A stretch of 64,000 nucleotides of DNA from Mycobacterium sp. (GTDB lineage Bacteria > Actinomycetota > Actinomycetes > Mycobacteriales > Mycobacteriaceae), in assembly GCA_020438845.1 (NCBI GenBank), contig JAGQTV010000081.1, positions 1-64,000 of the forward strand, given 5' to 3'. The position numbers and the translations under genes are program-made. The notes below the pieces were generated by a model. It saw nothing but the letters and a program-made list of their open reading frames with translations, did not search any database and had not been told where the DNA came from. Below are positions 34,229 to 42,337 of this stretch, piece after piece. Numbering within the stretch: position 1 is the first letter of the stretch; each line of letters starts with the position of its first letter.

Positions 34229-35443
34229 CTATGTCATCCGCTCGGTACAGACCACAGCCATATCCGCCAACGCCGACTGCACCCAGTCGCCGAGACGGTC
34301 GTCGTCCAGGTAGTCCAGAGCGACGGAAAGCCGCTCCGCGATCAACCCTTCGATCCAGTCCACGGCACCGCTGCCCCGAATCAGAGTCCGCCAGAGGTCG
34401 ATGTCGGACTCGTCGAGTTCGTCGGCAGCCATCAGTTCGGCGATCTGCCGGCGGACGTCGGGTTCGGCCATCCGGTGTGCCGCGACGATCACGCTGGTGG
34501 CTTTCCGCTCGGTGAGATCTCCGCCGACCGGCTTCCCGGTGACTGCCGGCGAGCCGAAGACACCCAGAATGTCGTCGCGCAACTGGAACGCCTCCCCGAC
34601 CGCAGTCCCGTAACCGGAGAGGACGTCGATCAGGTCGGCCCGGTCGGCCATCACCGCACCGATCTCCAATGGACGTCGGACTGTGTAGTTACCGGACTTC
34701 CGACGCGCGACGTCCAAAACGGCGTCCAGGCTCGGCCGCGCTCCGGCATCGTTGGCCACGTCGGCGAACTGGCCGACGGCAAGTTCCACCCGCATGGCGT
34801 CATAGTGCGGCCACGCACGCACGAGCGCTTCGTGGGGAACTCCGCTCTCGCGCATCATCTGCTCAGCCCAGACCAGGCAGAGATCGCCCAGCAGGATCGC
34901 CAGCGAAGCCCCGAACCGGGAGGACGACCCGGACAGCCCGCGATCGCGGTGCCACTGGCCGAACTGCAGGTGCGCTGCCGGGCGGCCGCGCCGCAGGCCC
35001 GAGTCGTCCATCACGTCGTCCTGCAGCAACGCGAATGCATGGAGCAGTTCCAGGGCCGCCGAGGCCCTCAACGCCGCATCGTCGGCGCCGGTCTGGCAGA
35101 GCGCCGCATCGTCGGCGTCGGTCTGGCAGAGCGCCGCATCGTCGGCGCCGGTCTGGCAGAGCGCCGCATCGTCGGCGCCGCAGAGCCAGCCCAGGTACAT
35201 GAATGTCGAGCGCAGACACTTGCCACCGTCGACGAACGGGGTCAGGACGTCAGCCGCAACGTCGATCCCGGTACGTTCCAACTGGGGCAGGCACCGGGTG
35301 GCCACGAAGTCGGCCAGATGGGCCAGGGATCCCCGTCGGACGTTGTCACGCCAGACGGCGAAATCAGCGGGCCGGAACTGGCCCGCGCGGCCTGGAATCT
35401 GCCTCAGTACGCTCTTCGGCGCATCAGAGTCGATCGCGCGCAA
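34229..35443 (-). CDS. crtE: Geranylgeranyl diphosphate synthase CrtE (polyprenyl synthetase)
   Basis: The 404-residue protein has the first Asp-rich motif LLQDDVMDDSGLRRGRPA, GDLCLVWAEQMM, and the second Asp motif FQLRDDILGVFGSP, as in polyprenyl diphosphate synthases. In this operon it should make GGPP for CrtB. The start is TTG 35443, 8 bases after a strong ggaaggag site; an in-frame ATG at 35602 would add an odd 53-residue extension. Residues around 90-125 contain a repeated ADDAALCQTG unit just before the helix that leads to the first Asp motif. It is the first gene of the crt operon. Confidence 0.9.
   Translation of the reverse strand: MRAIDSDAPKSVLRQIPGRAGQFRPADFAVWRDNVRRGSLAHLADFVATRCLPQLERTGIDVAADVLTPFVDGGKCLRSTFMYLGWLCGADDAALCQTGADDAALCQTDADDAALCQTGADDAALRASAALELLHAFALLQDDVMDDSGLRRGRPAAHLQFGQWHRDRGLSGSSSRFGASLAILLGDLCLVWAEQMMRESGVPHEALVRAWPHYDAMRVELAVGQFADVANDAGARPSLDAVLDVARRKSGNYTVRRPLEIGAVMADRADLIDVLSGYGTAVGEAFQLRDDILGVFGSPAVTGKPVGGDLTERKATSVIVAAHRMAEPDVRRQIAELMAADELDESDIDLWRTLIRGSGAVDWIEGLIAERLSVALDYLDDDRLGDWVQSALADMAVVCTERMT
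35071..35180 (-). repeat. In-frame 30-bp tandem repeat in crtE (about 3.7 copies)
   Basis: A 30-bp unit is repeated at 35071, 35101 and 35131 and in part at 35161-35180, with one base change in the second copy and one at the first base of the first copy. On the coding strand it gives repeated DDAALCQTGA decapeptides. It adds a Cys-containing insert before the catalytic region of crtE; the length keeps the frame. Confidence 0.96.
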
Positions 35444-35651
35444 TGATCCAACTCCTTCCGCATCACCCCGGGTTTTCCGGGCCCCTCTGACCGAAGCGAC
35501 AAGACCATTCAATACGAAATAGGCTCCTCCCGCAGCCTGGCCCCTCCCGGGCCCAACTGAGCGGAAGCACGCGCGGGGCGATCGTGTGAGCGCACAGGCC
35601 ATCAATCGCGGCCGGTAGGCCTATTATCTGTGCCGGTATGGAGGGAAGTGG

Positions 35652-37865
35652 ATGACATCAGCATCGTATGACGATCCATCAGCTCCGCGGGAGGAGCGGG
35701 ACGGCCGCTCACGCAGTAAGGAATTCCGCCCTGACATCGAGGGTTTGCGTGCGATAGCGGTATTGGCCGTTGTCCTGTTTCACGCGAATCTGCCGGGCGT
35801 GGGGGGCGGATTCGTCGGTGTCGACGTCTTTTTCGTCATCTCGGGCTTCCTGATAACCGGGCTGCTGTGGCGCGAGGTGAGCACGGCCGGCACCGTGCGG
35901 CTGCGGCGCTTCTACGGCGCGCGGGCTCGGCGGCTCCTCCCGGCGTCAGCCGCGGTGGGCATCATCACCATGATCGCCTCGGCCCTGCTGCTCCCCCTTC
36001 TGCAGGTCCAGACCATCGCGATCGATGGCATCACCAGCGCCTTGTACGTCTGCAACTTCTGGTTCATTTTCGAAGGCGTCAACTACTTCGGCAACCGGTA
36101 CCCATCGCCGTTCCAGCACTACTGGTCGTTGGCCGTGGAAGAGCAGTTCTACATGGTGTGGCCGGCGATGATCCTCGGAACGGCGTGGCTCATCCGGCGG
36201 GTGCGCCGGCTCAAGACCAAGGCCGAAGCCACCTCGTCCGCACGCCCTTTCGTGGTTCTGCTGGCGCTGGTCGCCATCGTCTCCTTTGTGCTGTCGGCGG
36301 GCATTACCTACCTGATGCCCCCACTGGCGTATTTTTCGCTGCCTACCAGGGCCTGGCAGTTGGCCGCCGGGGGCCTGGTCGCTCTGACGGCCGCCAAGTG
36401 GCGCCAACTGCCGTCACTGCCGGCTGTGTTCACCGGATGGACAGGCCTGGCGCTGATACTGCTCGCCTGCGTCGGGTTGAGCGAATCCACCCCCTACCCG
36501 GGCATCGCGGCGTTATTGCCGACGGTCGGCACTGTGCTGGTGATCGGCGCCGGCTGCGCCGGACCCTCTCAGGGATGCGGACGGATCCTGGGATTGTCGT
36601 GGATGGGGGCGATGGGGCGGATCTCGTACTCCTGGTACCTGTGGCACTGGCCGGTGCTGGTGTTGGCGCCGGTGTTGGTGGGCCATCCCTTGGGCCTGCC
36701 GGCCCGGTTGATTGCGGTTCTGGTTTCCGCAGCGCTGGCAGTGCTCACGCTGCGTTTCATCGAAAACCCGCTTCGTTTCTCCCCTCGTATCCGCAACTCT
36801 CCGCGAAACAGTCTCGCTCTTGGCGGTGCCGTCACCGCGGCGGCGGTTGTCGTGGGTCTGGTCCTGCCGGTATGGCTACCCAACCCGGTCGGTCGCGGGC
36901 CGGCGGTCCCGCCGCTCACCATCACTGCACAGCCGGCCCCACCCGGCTCGAGCATGGCGGTCTACGACGCAGCGGTGAAAGACGTATTCGCTCAGGTACA
37001 GGCCGTGGTCGCGGCGTCGGCCGAGCGGAACACGGTGCCATCGAACCTGGATCCACCGCTGACCTCTTCTGCAGCCCGGGATGCCGAAGTCAAGGCCATC
37101 TTGTCCGAGGGCTGCCTGCGCCTGCCGTTCCAGGTGGGGCAACCCGAATGCGCGGCGGGCGACGTCGACTCGAAGACGACGGTGGCCCTGATCGGCGACT
37201 CGCGCGGCGCGATGTTGAATCCGGCGTTCCGGAAGGTTGCCACCGAACGGCACTGGCGGCTGGAGATGCTGGCCAAGGCGGCGTGCCCGATCGTGGACTT
37301 GCCGTTCGCCACTCACCTCGTCAACGGCTTGGCCGAAAAGATTCAAGGCTGCGCAGAGTGGCGCTCCCAGATCATGGCCCGACTGGCCGCCGAGCGCCCC
37401 CAGCTGATCGTCGTGGAGTCGTCGCGGCTTTACGGCGCCGACGGCACCGGCGCGTGGCTGCCGGGATTCAAGACGTTCAATCCGGCCTGGATAAGCAGTC
37501 TGACGCCTCTCATGCGTCAACTGCGGGACACCGGTGCGCAGGTGCTGATGCTCGGGCCTATTCCGGATCCAATGGAATCGGTGCCGATCTGCCTGTCTGC
37601 ACACCTCGACGACGCGACTGCCTGCGCGGCATCACCGGAGCTGTTGAGCAAACCCGGTATCGCCGCTGAGGCCCAGGCCGTCAAAGCCGGCGGTGGCCAA
37701 TACGCCGACCTCACCGAACTGTTCTGCACCGCGACCAGCTGCCCGTTCGTGGTCGGGAACACCATGGTGTACTTCGACACGCACCTGACCCGGGAATATT
37801 CCGAGCAGTTGGCGCCGGCTATGGGCGTGCTGGCCGACCGGGCGCTCGCCCACGGTTCGACCTAA
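35652..37865 (+). CDS. OafA-type O-acyltransferase with C-terminal SGNH domain
   Basis: The 737-residue protein begins with the acyltransferase-3 motif RPDIEGLRAIAVLAVVLFHA and FVGVDVFFVISGFLITGLL, has about ten transmembrane segments up to residue 410, then an outside SGNH-like domain with VALIGDSRGAMLNPAF (Ser block) and YFDTHLTREYSEQLAP (Asp/His block). Such proteins transfer acyl groups to sugars of envelope glycans or glycolipids; the target here is unknown. A possible -10 box tattat (35622-35627) and a gaggga ribosome site precede ATG 35652. It is divergent from the crt operon. Confidence 0.9.
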   Translation: MTSASYDDPSAPREERDGRSRSKEFRPDIEGLRAIAVLAVVLFHANLPGVGGGFVGVDVFFVISGFLITGLLWREVSTAGTVRLRRFYGARARRLLPASAAVGIITMIASALLLPLLQVQTIAIDGITSALYVCNFWFIFEGVNYFGNRYPSPFQHYWSLAVEEQFYMVWPAMILGTAWLIRRVRRLKTKAEATSSARPFVVLLALVAIVSFVLSAGITYLMPPLAYFSLPTRAWQLAAGGLVALTAAKWRQLPSLPAVFTGWTGLALILLACVGLSESTPYPGIAALLPTVGTVLVIGAGCAGPSQGCGRILGLSWMGAMGRISYSWYLWHWPVLVLAPVLVGHPLGLPARLIAVLVSAALAVLTLRFIENPLRFSPRIRNSPRNSLALGGAVTAAAVVVGLVLPVWLPNPVGRGPAVPPLTITAQPAPPGSSMAVYDAAVKDVFAQVQAVVAASAERNTVPSNLDPPLTSSAARDAEVKAILSEGCLRLPFQVGQPECAAGDVDSKTTVALIGDSRGAMLNPAFRKVATERHWRLEMLAKAACPIVDLPFATHLVNGLAEKIQGCAEWRSQIMARLAAERPQLIVVESSRLYGADGTGAWLPGFKTFNPAWISSLTPLMRQLRDTGAQVLMLGPIPDPMESVPICLSAHLDDATACAASPELLSKPGIAAEAQAVKAGGGQYADLTELFCTATSCPFVVGNTMVYFDTHLTREYSEQLAPAMGVLADRALAHGST

Positions 37866-37885
37866 CCCGCTGATCGGGCCCGCAT

Positions 37886-38353
37886 TCAGGCCGACGGCCG
37901 ATGCTCGAAGTGGCGCCGCACACCGGCCAACAGTTCGGTGTGGGTTGAGACCGTCCGATCCACCGCGATGCCGAGCAGCGGCCGCGGCGCGCTGATTCGC
38001 AGATACTCACGCAGCCGGCAGCCGGTTTCCCACGGCTCGAAGGCGATGACCGAGTCCACCCGGATCGTCGGGACCGGATGAAGCTCCGCGCTGAGGGCAC
38101 CGGCAACTGGTACCCGCAGCCGGACTGTGTAGAAGAGCGGGACCGTTAGCCATCCCAGGGCGAGACCGTCCTGCACCCGATAGGTTTCGGCGTCGTCCCG
38201 GGCGGATTCCCGCCGGGACACGAGCCGGATGGAACCACCCGGACAGATCTCGGGGATCAGGGAAAGGTCGATGCAGAAGTCCCGAACCTCGTCGGGATCT
38301 CCGGGCACGGCCTCGGACAAGATCCGGTCGGCGTGGCCGATCACCCGCAGCAC
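37886..38353 (-). CDS. SRPBCC-fold hypothetical protein
   Basis: The 155-residue protein has the alternating strands of a START/SRPBCC (polyketide cyclase-like) fold: DFCIDLSLIPEICPGGSIRLV at the start, FYTVRLRVPVAGALSA in the middle and a C-terminal helix (THTELLAGVRRHFEH). Such mycobacterial proteins bind hydrophobic ligands; none is indicated here. The start GTG 38353 lies 6 bases after the DUF732 stop, so the two genes are probably co-transcribed. Confidence 0.65.
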   Translation of the reverse strand: MLRVIGHADRILSEAVPGDPDEVRDFCIDLSLIPEICPGGSIRLVSRRESARDDAETYRVQDGLALGWLTVPLFYTVRLRVPVAGALSAELHPVPTIRVDSVIAFEPWETGCRLREYLRISAPRPLLGIAVDRTVSTHTELLAGVRRHFEHRPSA

Positions 38354-38359
38354 CGGGGG

Positions 38360-38719
38360 CTACTGGGCGGCAGCCTGCAGCACGCCGATCTGATCGGGGC
38401 AATAGGTGGTGATCGCCGCTCCGACGAACTGCCACGCCTGGGTCGGGCTACTACCGCGCGCAAGATTCTTCAGCACAAAGGCTTCCGAGGCGTAGGCGTT
38501 GGGGTCCACGCCCCTGTACAGCCGCTTGCACATGATCTTGCCCAGCCATGCGTTGTAATCCCGCGGCCCGTAGATGCCGAATCCGTGCAACTGGTTGGCG
38601 AAGTCGATGTCGGGATCGGCGTGTGCGGGTGCGGCCATCCCGAGAGTCGCCATGGCGGCGACGATGGGGGCGGTCATAGCCGCCGCAACAGCGGCTGCGG
38701 CTCGGCTCCTGAGAGTCAT
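38360..38719 (-). CDS. DUF732 secreted protein
   Basis: The 119-residue protein starts with an Arg-containing signal peptide ([20 protein letters not shown], ending in APAHA) and a mature DUF732 domain: [24 protein letters not shown]-type region ([11 protein letters not shown]) and [14 protein letters not shown]. Two conserved cysteines likely form a disulfide. DUF732 proteins are small secreted proteins widespread in mycobacteria, with unknown function. ATG 38719; it is divergent from mmpL. Confidence 0.82.
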   Translation of the reverse strand: MTLRSRAAAAVAAAMTAPIVAAMATLGMAAPAHADPDIDFANQLHGFGIYGPRDYNAWLGKIMCKRLYRGVDPNAYASEAFVLKNLARGSSPTQAWQFVGAAITTYCPDQIGVLQAAAQ

Positions 38720-38742
38720 AGCCCGAATTGTAAGCCGGTCAG

Positions 38743-38761
38743 TTACATTAGCTAAGCTATT
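38743..38761. promoter_or_regulatory. Iron-box-like sequence between DUF732 and mmpL
   Basis: The 19 bases ttacattagctaagctatt contain the palindrome ttagctaa and resemble the IdeR/DtxR iron box, but need a one-base spacing change to align. The site lies in the 76-base divergent region between the DUF732 and mmpL genes. Siderophore-linked mmpL genes are iron-controlled in mycobacteria, so the place is suggestive, but the match is weak. Confidence 0.2.
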
Positions 38762-38795
38762 CATCAGTGTTCGGTCCACGATCTCAGGGAATCCC

Positions 38796-41696
38796 ATGGT
38801 CAAGCTGTTGAAGAACGGCAGCTCGACCACCAACACGGCCAGCAATCAGCACGTCGGCGCGCATCCAGCCATCCCGCGATTCGTCCGGCTTTTCTCGATA
38901 CCGATCCTGCTCTTCTGGCTGGCCCTGGTCGTCGTGCTCAACACCACGATCCCGCAGTTGGAGGCAGTCGGACAAGCACATTCGGTCTCGCTGGCCCCCG
39001 ACGACGCCCCGTCGCTGCAGGCGTTGAAGCGGGTCGGTGAGAACTTCAAGGAATTCGACTCCAACAGCTCGGCGATGATCCTGCTGGAGGGCGACAGTCC
39101 ACTGGGCTCGGAGGCGCACCACTACTACGACGGCTTGATCGCCGCGCTGCGCGCCGACCACCAACACGTCCAGAATGTCCAGGACTTCTGGAGTGACCCG
39201 CTGACCGCGTCGGGGTCGCAGAGCGCCGACGGCAAGGCCGCCTACGTGCAGCTCTATCTGGCCGGCAACCAGGGCGAACGGCTGGCCAATGAGTCGGTCC
39301 AGGCGGTCCGCGACATCGTCGCCGCCAATCCACCGCCACAAGGCCTGCACGTCTATGTCACCGGGCCTGCAGCGATGGTCTCCGACCAGCACCTCGCCGG
39401 CGACAAAGGCGTCGAGAAGATCACCGCGGTGACGCTCGTCGTCATCTTCGTCATGCTGCTGCTGGTCTACGGCTCGATCGTCACCGTGCTGCTGGTGTTG
39501 CTGATGGTCTTCATCCAACTGGCCGCCGCCCGGGGAATAGTCGCGTTCCTGGGCTTCCACAACGTCATCGGCCTGTCGACCTTCGCGGTGAACCTGCTGA
39601 CGACGATGGCGATCGCCGCGGCCACCGACTACGTCATCTTCATCATGGGGCGTTATCACGAGGCTCGCCTCGCCGGCGAAGACCGCGAAACCGCGTTCTA
39701 CACGATGTACCACGGCACCGCGCACGTCATCCTCGGCTCCGGGCTGACCATCGCCGGCGCCACGTTCTGTCTGCACTTCGCCCGGTTGCCCTATTTCAAG
39801 AGCCTCGGCATCCCGCTGGCCATCGGCATGCTGATCGCGGTCGTCGCGGCGTTGACGATGGCGCCGGCGATCCTCACCATCGGCAGCCACTTCGGCCTTT
39901 TCGATCCCAAGCGGGCGATGAAGACCCGCGGGTGGCGCCGGGTCGGCACGGCCGTCGTACGTTGGCCGGCACCGATCCTGGTTGCCTCCACCGCGCTGGC
40001 ATTGGTCGGCCTCCTGGCGCTGCCCTCCTACGTGACCAGCTACAACGACCGCAAATACCTGCCTGCGGACATCCCCGCTAATCAGGGATACGAAGCGGCG
40101 GACCGGCATTTCCCGCAGGCGCGGTTGAACCCCGAAATGCTGATGATCGAAACTGACCACGATCTGCGGAACTCCGCGGACATGCTGGTGATCGACAGGG
40201 TCGCCAAGAGCATCTTCCACATCCCCGGGGTGGGCCGGGTCCAGGCCATTACCCGGCCGCAGGGCACCCCGATCGAGCACACCTCAATTCCGTTCATCAT
40301 CAGCATGTCCGGTGCCACCCAGCAGTTGAACATGTCCTACATGCAGGACCGCATGAAGGACATGCTGAAGATGGGCGACGACATGCAGTCCACGATCGAC
40401 AACATGGAACGCCAACTGGAACTGATGACCCAGTTGGTCGGCGTCACCCACGACATGGTCACCCAGACCAAGAAGACCGTGGCCGACACCAATGAGATCC
40501 GCGACCGGATCGCCAATTTCGACGACTTCTTCCGGCCGATCCGCAACTACTTCTACTGGGAGCCGCATTGCTACGACATCCCGATCTGCTGGACGCTGCG
40601 CTCGATTTTTGACTCGCTCGACGGAATCGACACGCTCAGTGACGATCTCGGCGCCATGGTCGTGGACATGGACAAGATGGACGTGCTCATGCCGCAGATG
40701 CTCACGGTCATGCCGCCGATGATCGAGAACATGAAGACCATGAAGACCATGATGCTGACCATGCAGTCCACCATGGGCGGACTGCAGGATCAGATGCAGG
40801 CCATGCAGGAGAACGCCACCGCCATGGGACAGGCTTTCGACGCGGCCAAGAACGACGACTCGTTCTACCTACCGCCGGAGGTGTTCGACAACCCTGAGTT
40901 CAAACGGGGCATGAAGATGTTCGTCTCACCGGACGGAAAGTCGGTGCGGTTCATCATTTCCCACGAGAACGACCCGGCGACCCCGGAAGGTCTCGCACTG
41001 ATCGACAAGATCAAGGACGCGGCCTTCGAGGCGATCAAGGGCACTCCCCTGGAAGGCTCCAAGGTCTACCTGGGTGGCACGGCTTCGGCGTACAAGGACA
41101 TGCAGCACGGAGCCAACTACGACCTGCTGATCGCCGGAATCGCCTCGCTGTGTTTGATTTTCATCATCATGCTGATTCTTACCCGAAGCGTGGTGGCCGC
41201 CGCTGTCATCGTGGGCACTGTGGCGTTGTCGTTGGGGACGTCCTTCGGGTTGTCGGTGTTGATCTGGCAGGAGATCATGGGCGTCCCGCTGCACTGGATG
41301 GTGCTGGCGATGTCGGTGATCATCCTGCTGGCGGTGGGCAGCGACTACAACCTGTTGCTGGTGTCACGGTTCAAAGAGGAGATCGGAGCCGGGATCAACA
41401 CCGGGATCATCCGGTCGATGGCCGGTACCGGCGCAGTGGTGACCTCGGCCGGCTTGGTGTTCGCGTTCACGATGGCCTCCATGCTCGTGAGCGACCTGTT
41501 GGTGGCCGGGCAGGTGGGCTCGACGATCGCCCTCGGCCTGCTGTTCGACACGCTGGTGGTGCGGTCGTTCATGACACCGTCCATCGCCGCACTGTTGGGT
41601 CGCTGGTTCTGGTGGCCGCAGGTCGTGCGTCAGCGGCCGGTTCCCAGGCCGTGGCCCGTCTCTGAAGCGGAACCCGCACTTGTTGGCACGAACTAG
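38796..41696 (+). CDS. MmpL family RND transporter
   Basis: The 966-residue protein has the length of MmpL4/MmpL5-type proteins and about 12 transmembrane helices in two halves. The proton-relay Asp-Tyr pairs are present in both ([14 protein letters not shown] near residue 285 and [15 protein letters not shown] near 850). A Met/Asp-rich coiled-coil-like stretch between residues 520 and 700 ([20 protein letters not shown]) matches the long periplasmic domain of this subgroup. It should export a lipid or siderophore-type molecule using proton force. No mmpS gene is next to it; DUF5078 follows. ATG 38796 follows an aggga site. The substrate cannot be told from sequence. Confidence 0.92.
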   Translation: MVKLLKNGSSTTNTASNQHVGAHPAIPRFVRLFSIPILLFWLALVVVLNTTIPQLEAVGQAHSVSLAPDDAPSLQALKRVGENFKEFDSNSSAMILLEGDSPLGSEAHHYYDGLIAALRADHQHVQNVQDFWSDPLTASGSQSADGKAAYVQLYLAGNQGERLANESVQAVRDIVAANPPPQGLHVYVTGPAAMVSDQHLAGDKGVEKITAVTLVVIFVMLLLVYGSIVTVLLVLLMVFIQLAAARGIVAFLGFHNVIGLSTFAVNLLTTMAIAAATDYVIFIMGRYHEARLAGEDRETAFYTMYHGTAHVILGSGLTIAGATFCLHFARLPYFKSLGIPLAIGMLIAVVAALTMAPAILTIGSHFGLFDPKRAMKTRGWRRVGTAVVRWPAPILVASTALALVGLLALPSYVTSYNDRKYLPADIPANQGYEAADRHFPQARLNPEMLMIETDHDLRNSADMLVIDRVAKSIFHIPGVGRVQAITRPQGTPIEHTSIPFIISMSGATQQLNMSYMQDRMKDMLKMGDDMQSTIDNMERQLELMTQLVGVTHDMVTQTKKTVADTNEIRDRIANFDDFFRPIRNYFYWEPHCYDIPICWTLRSIFDSLDGIDTLSDDLGAMVVDMDKMDVLMPQMLTVMPPMIENMKTMKTMMLTMQSTMGGLQDQMQAMQENATAMGQAFDAAKNDDSFYLPPEVFDNPEFKRGMKMFVSPDGKSVRFIISHENDPATPEGLALIDKIKDAAFEAIKGTPLEGSKVYLGGTASAYKDMQHGANYDLLIAGIASLCLIFIIMLILTRSVVAAAVIVGTVALSLGTSFGLSVLIWQEIMGVPLHWMVLAMSVIILLAVGSDYNLLLVSRFKEEIGAGINTGIIRSMAGTGAVVTSAGLVFAFTMASMLVSDLLVAGQVGSTIALGLLFDTLVVRSFMTPSIAALLGRWFWWPQVVRQRPVPRPWPVSEAEPALVGTN

Positions 41697-41703
41697 GAGG
41701 ACC

Positions 41704-42168
41704 ATGATGAGTCGCATGCGCAACCGTTTCGCCCGCACGGGCGCTTCTGTCCTGGGACTCGTCCTGGGCGCCTTATCGGCCTCCACTGCGCCTATCGCGG
41801 GTGCCGACGCGACCGACGACTACCCGATCCCGCACCGCATGATCATCACGGCATGCTCGGCCGAGCAGATCATGGCTGCCGCACGCGACGTCCAACCCGT
41901 TTACTACGAGCGGTACATGATCGACTACAACAACAAGTCACCCCAGGTCCAGCAGGCCGCGCAGGATTACATCCACGACTTCTTCGCCAAGACCCAAGCC
42001 GAACGCCGGGCCTGGTCTGAGGAGATGGCAACCAACATCTACTCCGACCCGCTGGTATTCCAATGGCCCAACCACGCCAAGCTGTTTTTCAACAACAAGG
42101 GCGTGGCGGCCCGCACCACCGACATCTGTGAGCAGTACCCGTCAGATCCCTCGGTGTGGGTGTGGTGA
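41704..42168 (+). CDS. DUF5078 secreted protein downstream of mmpL
   Basis: The 154-residue product has a signal peptide (RTGASVLGLVLGALSASTAP) and a mature part starting DDYPIPHRMIITACSAEQIM, which matches the DUF5078 family of secreted mycobacterial proteins. Two cysteines may form a disulfide. ATG 41704 or 41707 follows a strong aggagg site. It begins 7 bases after mmpL, so it is probably an accessory protein of that transporter. Confidence 0.8.
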   Translation: MMSRMRNRFARTGASVLGLVLGALSASTAPIAGADATDDYPIPHRMIITACSAEQIMAAARDVQPVYYERYMIDYNNKSPQVQQAAQDYIHDFFAKTQAERRAWSEEMATNIYSDPLVFQWPNHAKLFFNNKGVAARTTDICEQYPSDPSVWVW

Positions 42169-42337
42169 GCCATTCCGATAGTTGCCAGCACCCAGACGCG
42201 CCCAAATCGTGACTTTGCTACCTCTGGCAATCTGAACATCAAACCCAGTACAGTTCGGTAAGTCCGTCGCAGGGCTGTCGACGTGTTGGCTTTGCCGACT
42301 TCGGCTACCCGCAGTTAGCCAGAGGCAGGAGTCGGGG

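Noticed and set aside
35867-37669. 600-codon plus-strand frame inside the acyltransferase gene
   Set aside because: Arg/Gly-rich shadow in another frame of a clear AT3-SGNH gene.
38784-40280. Long open frame (498 codons) on the minus strand inside mmpL
   Set aside because: His/Gln/Asp-rich antisense composition, no ribosome site, fully inside a well-supported MmpL gene.
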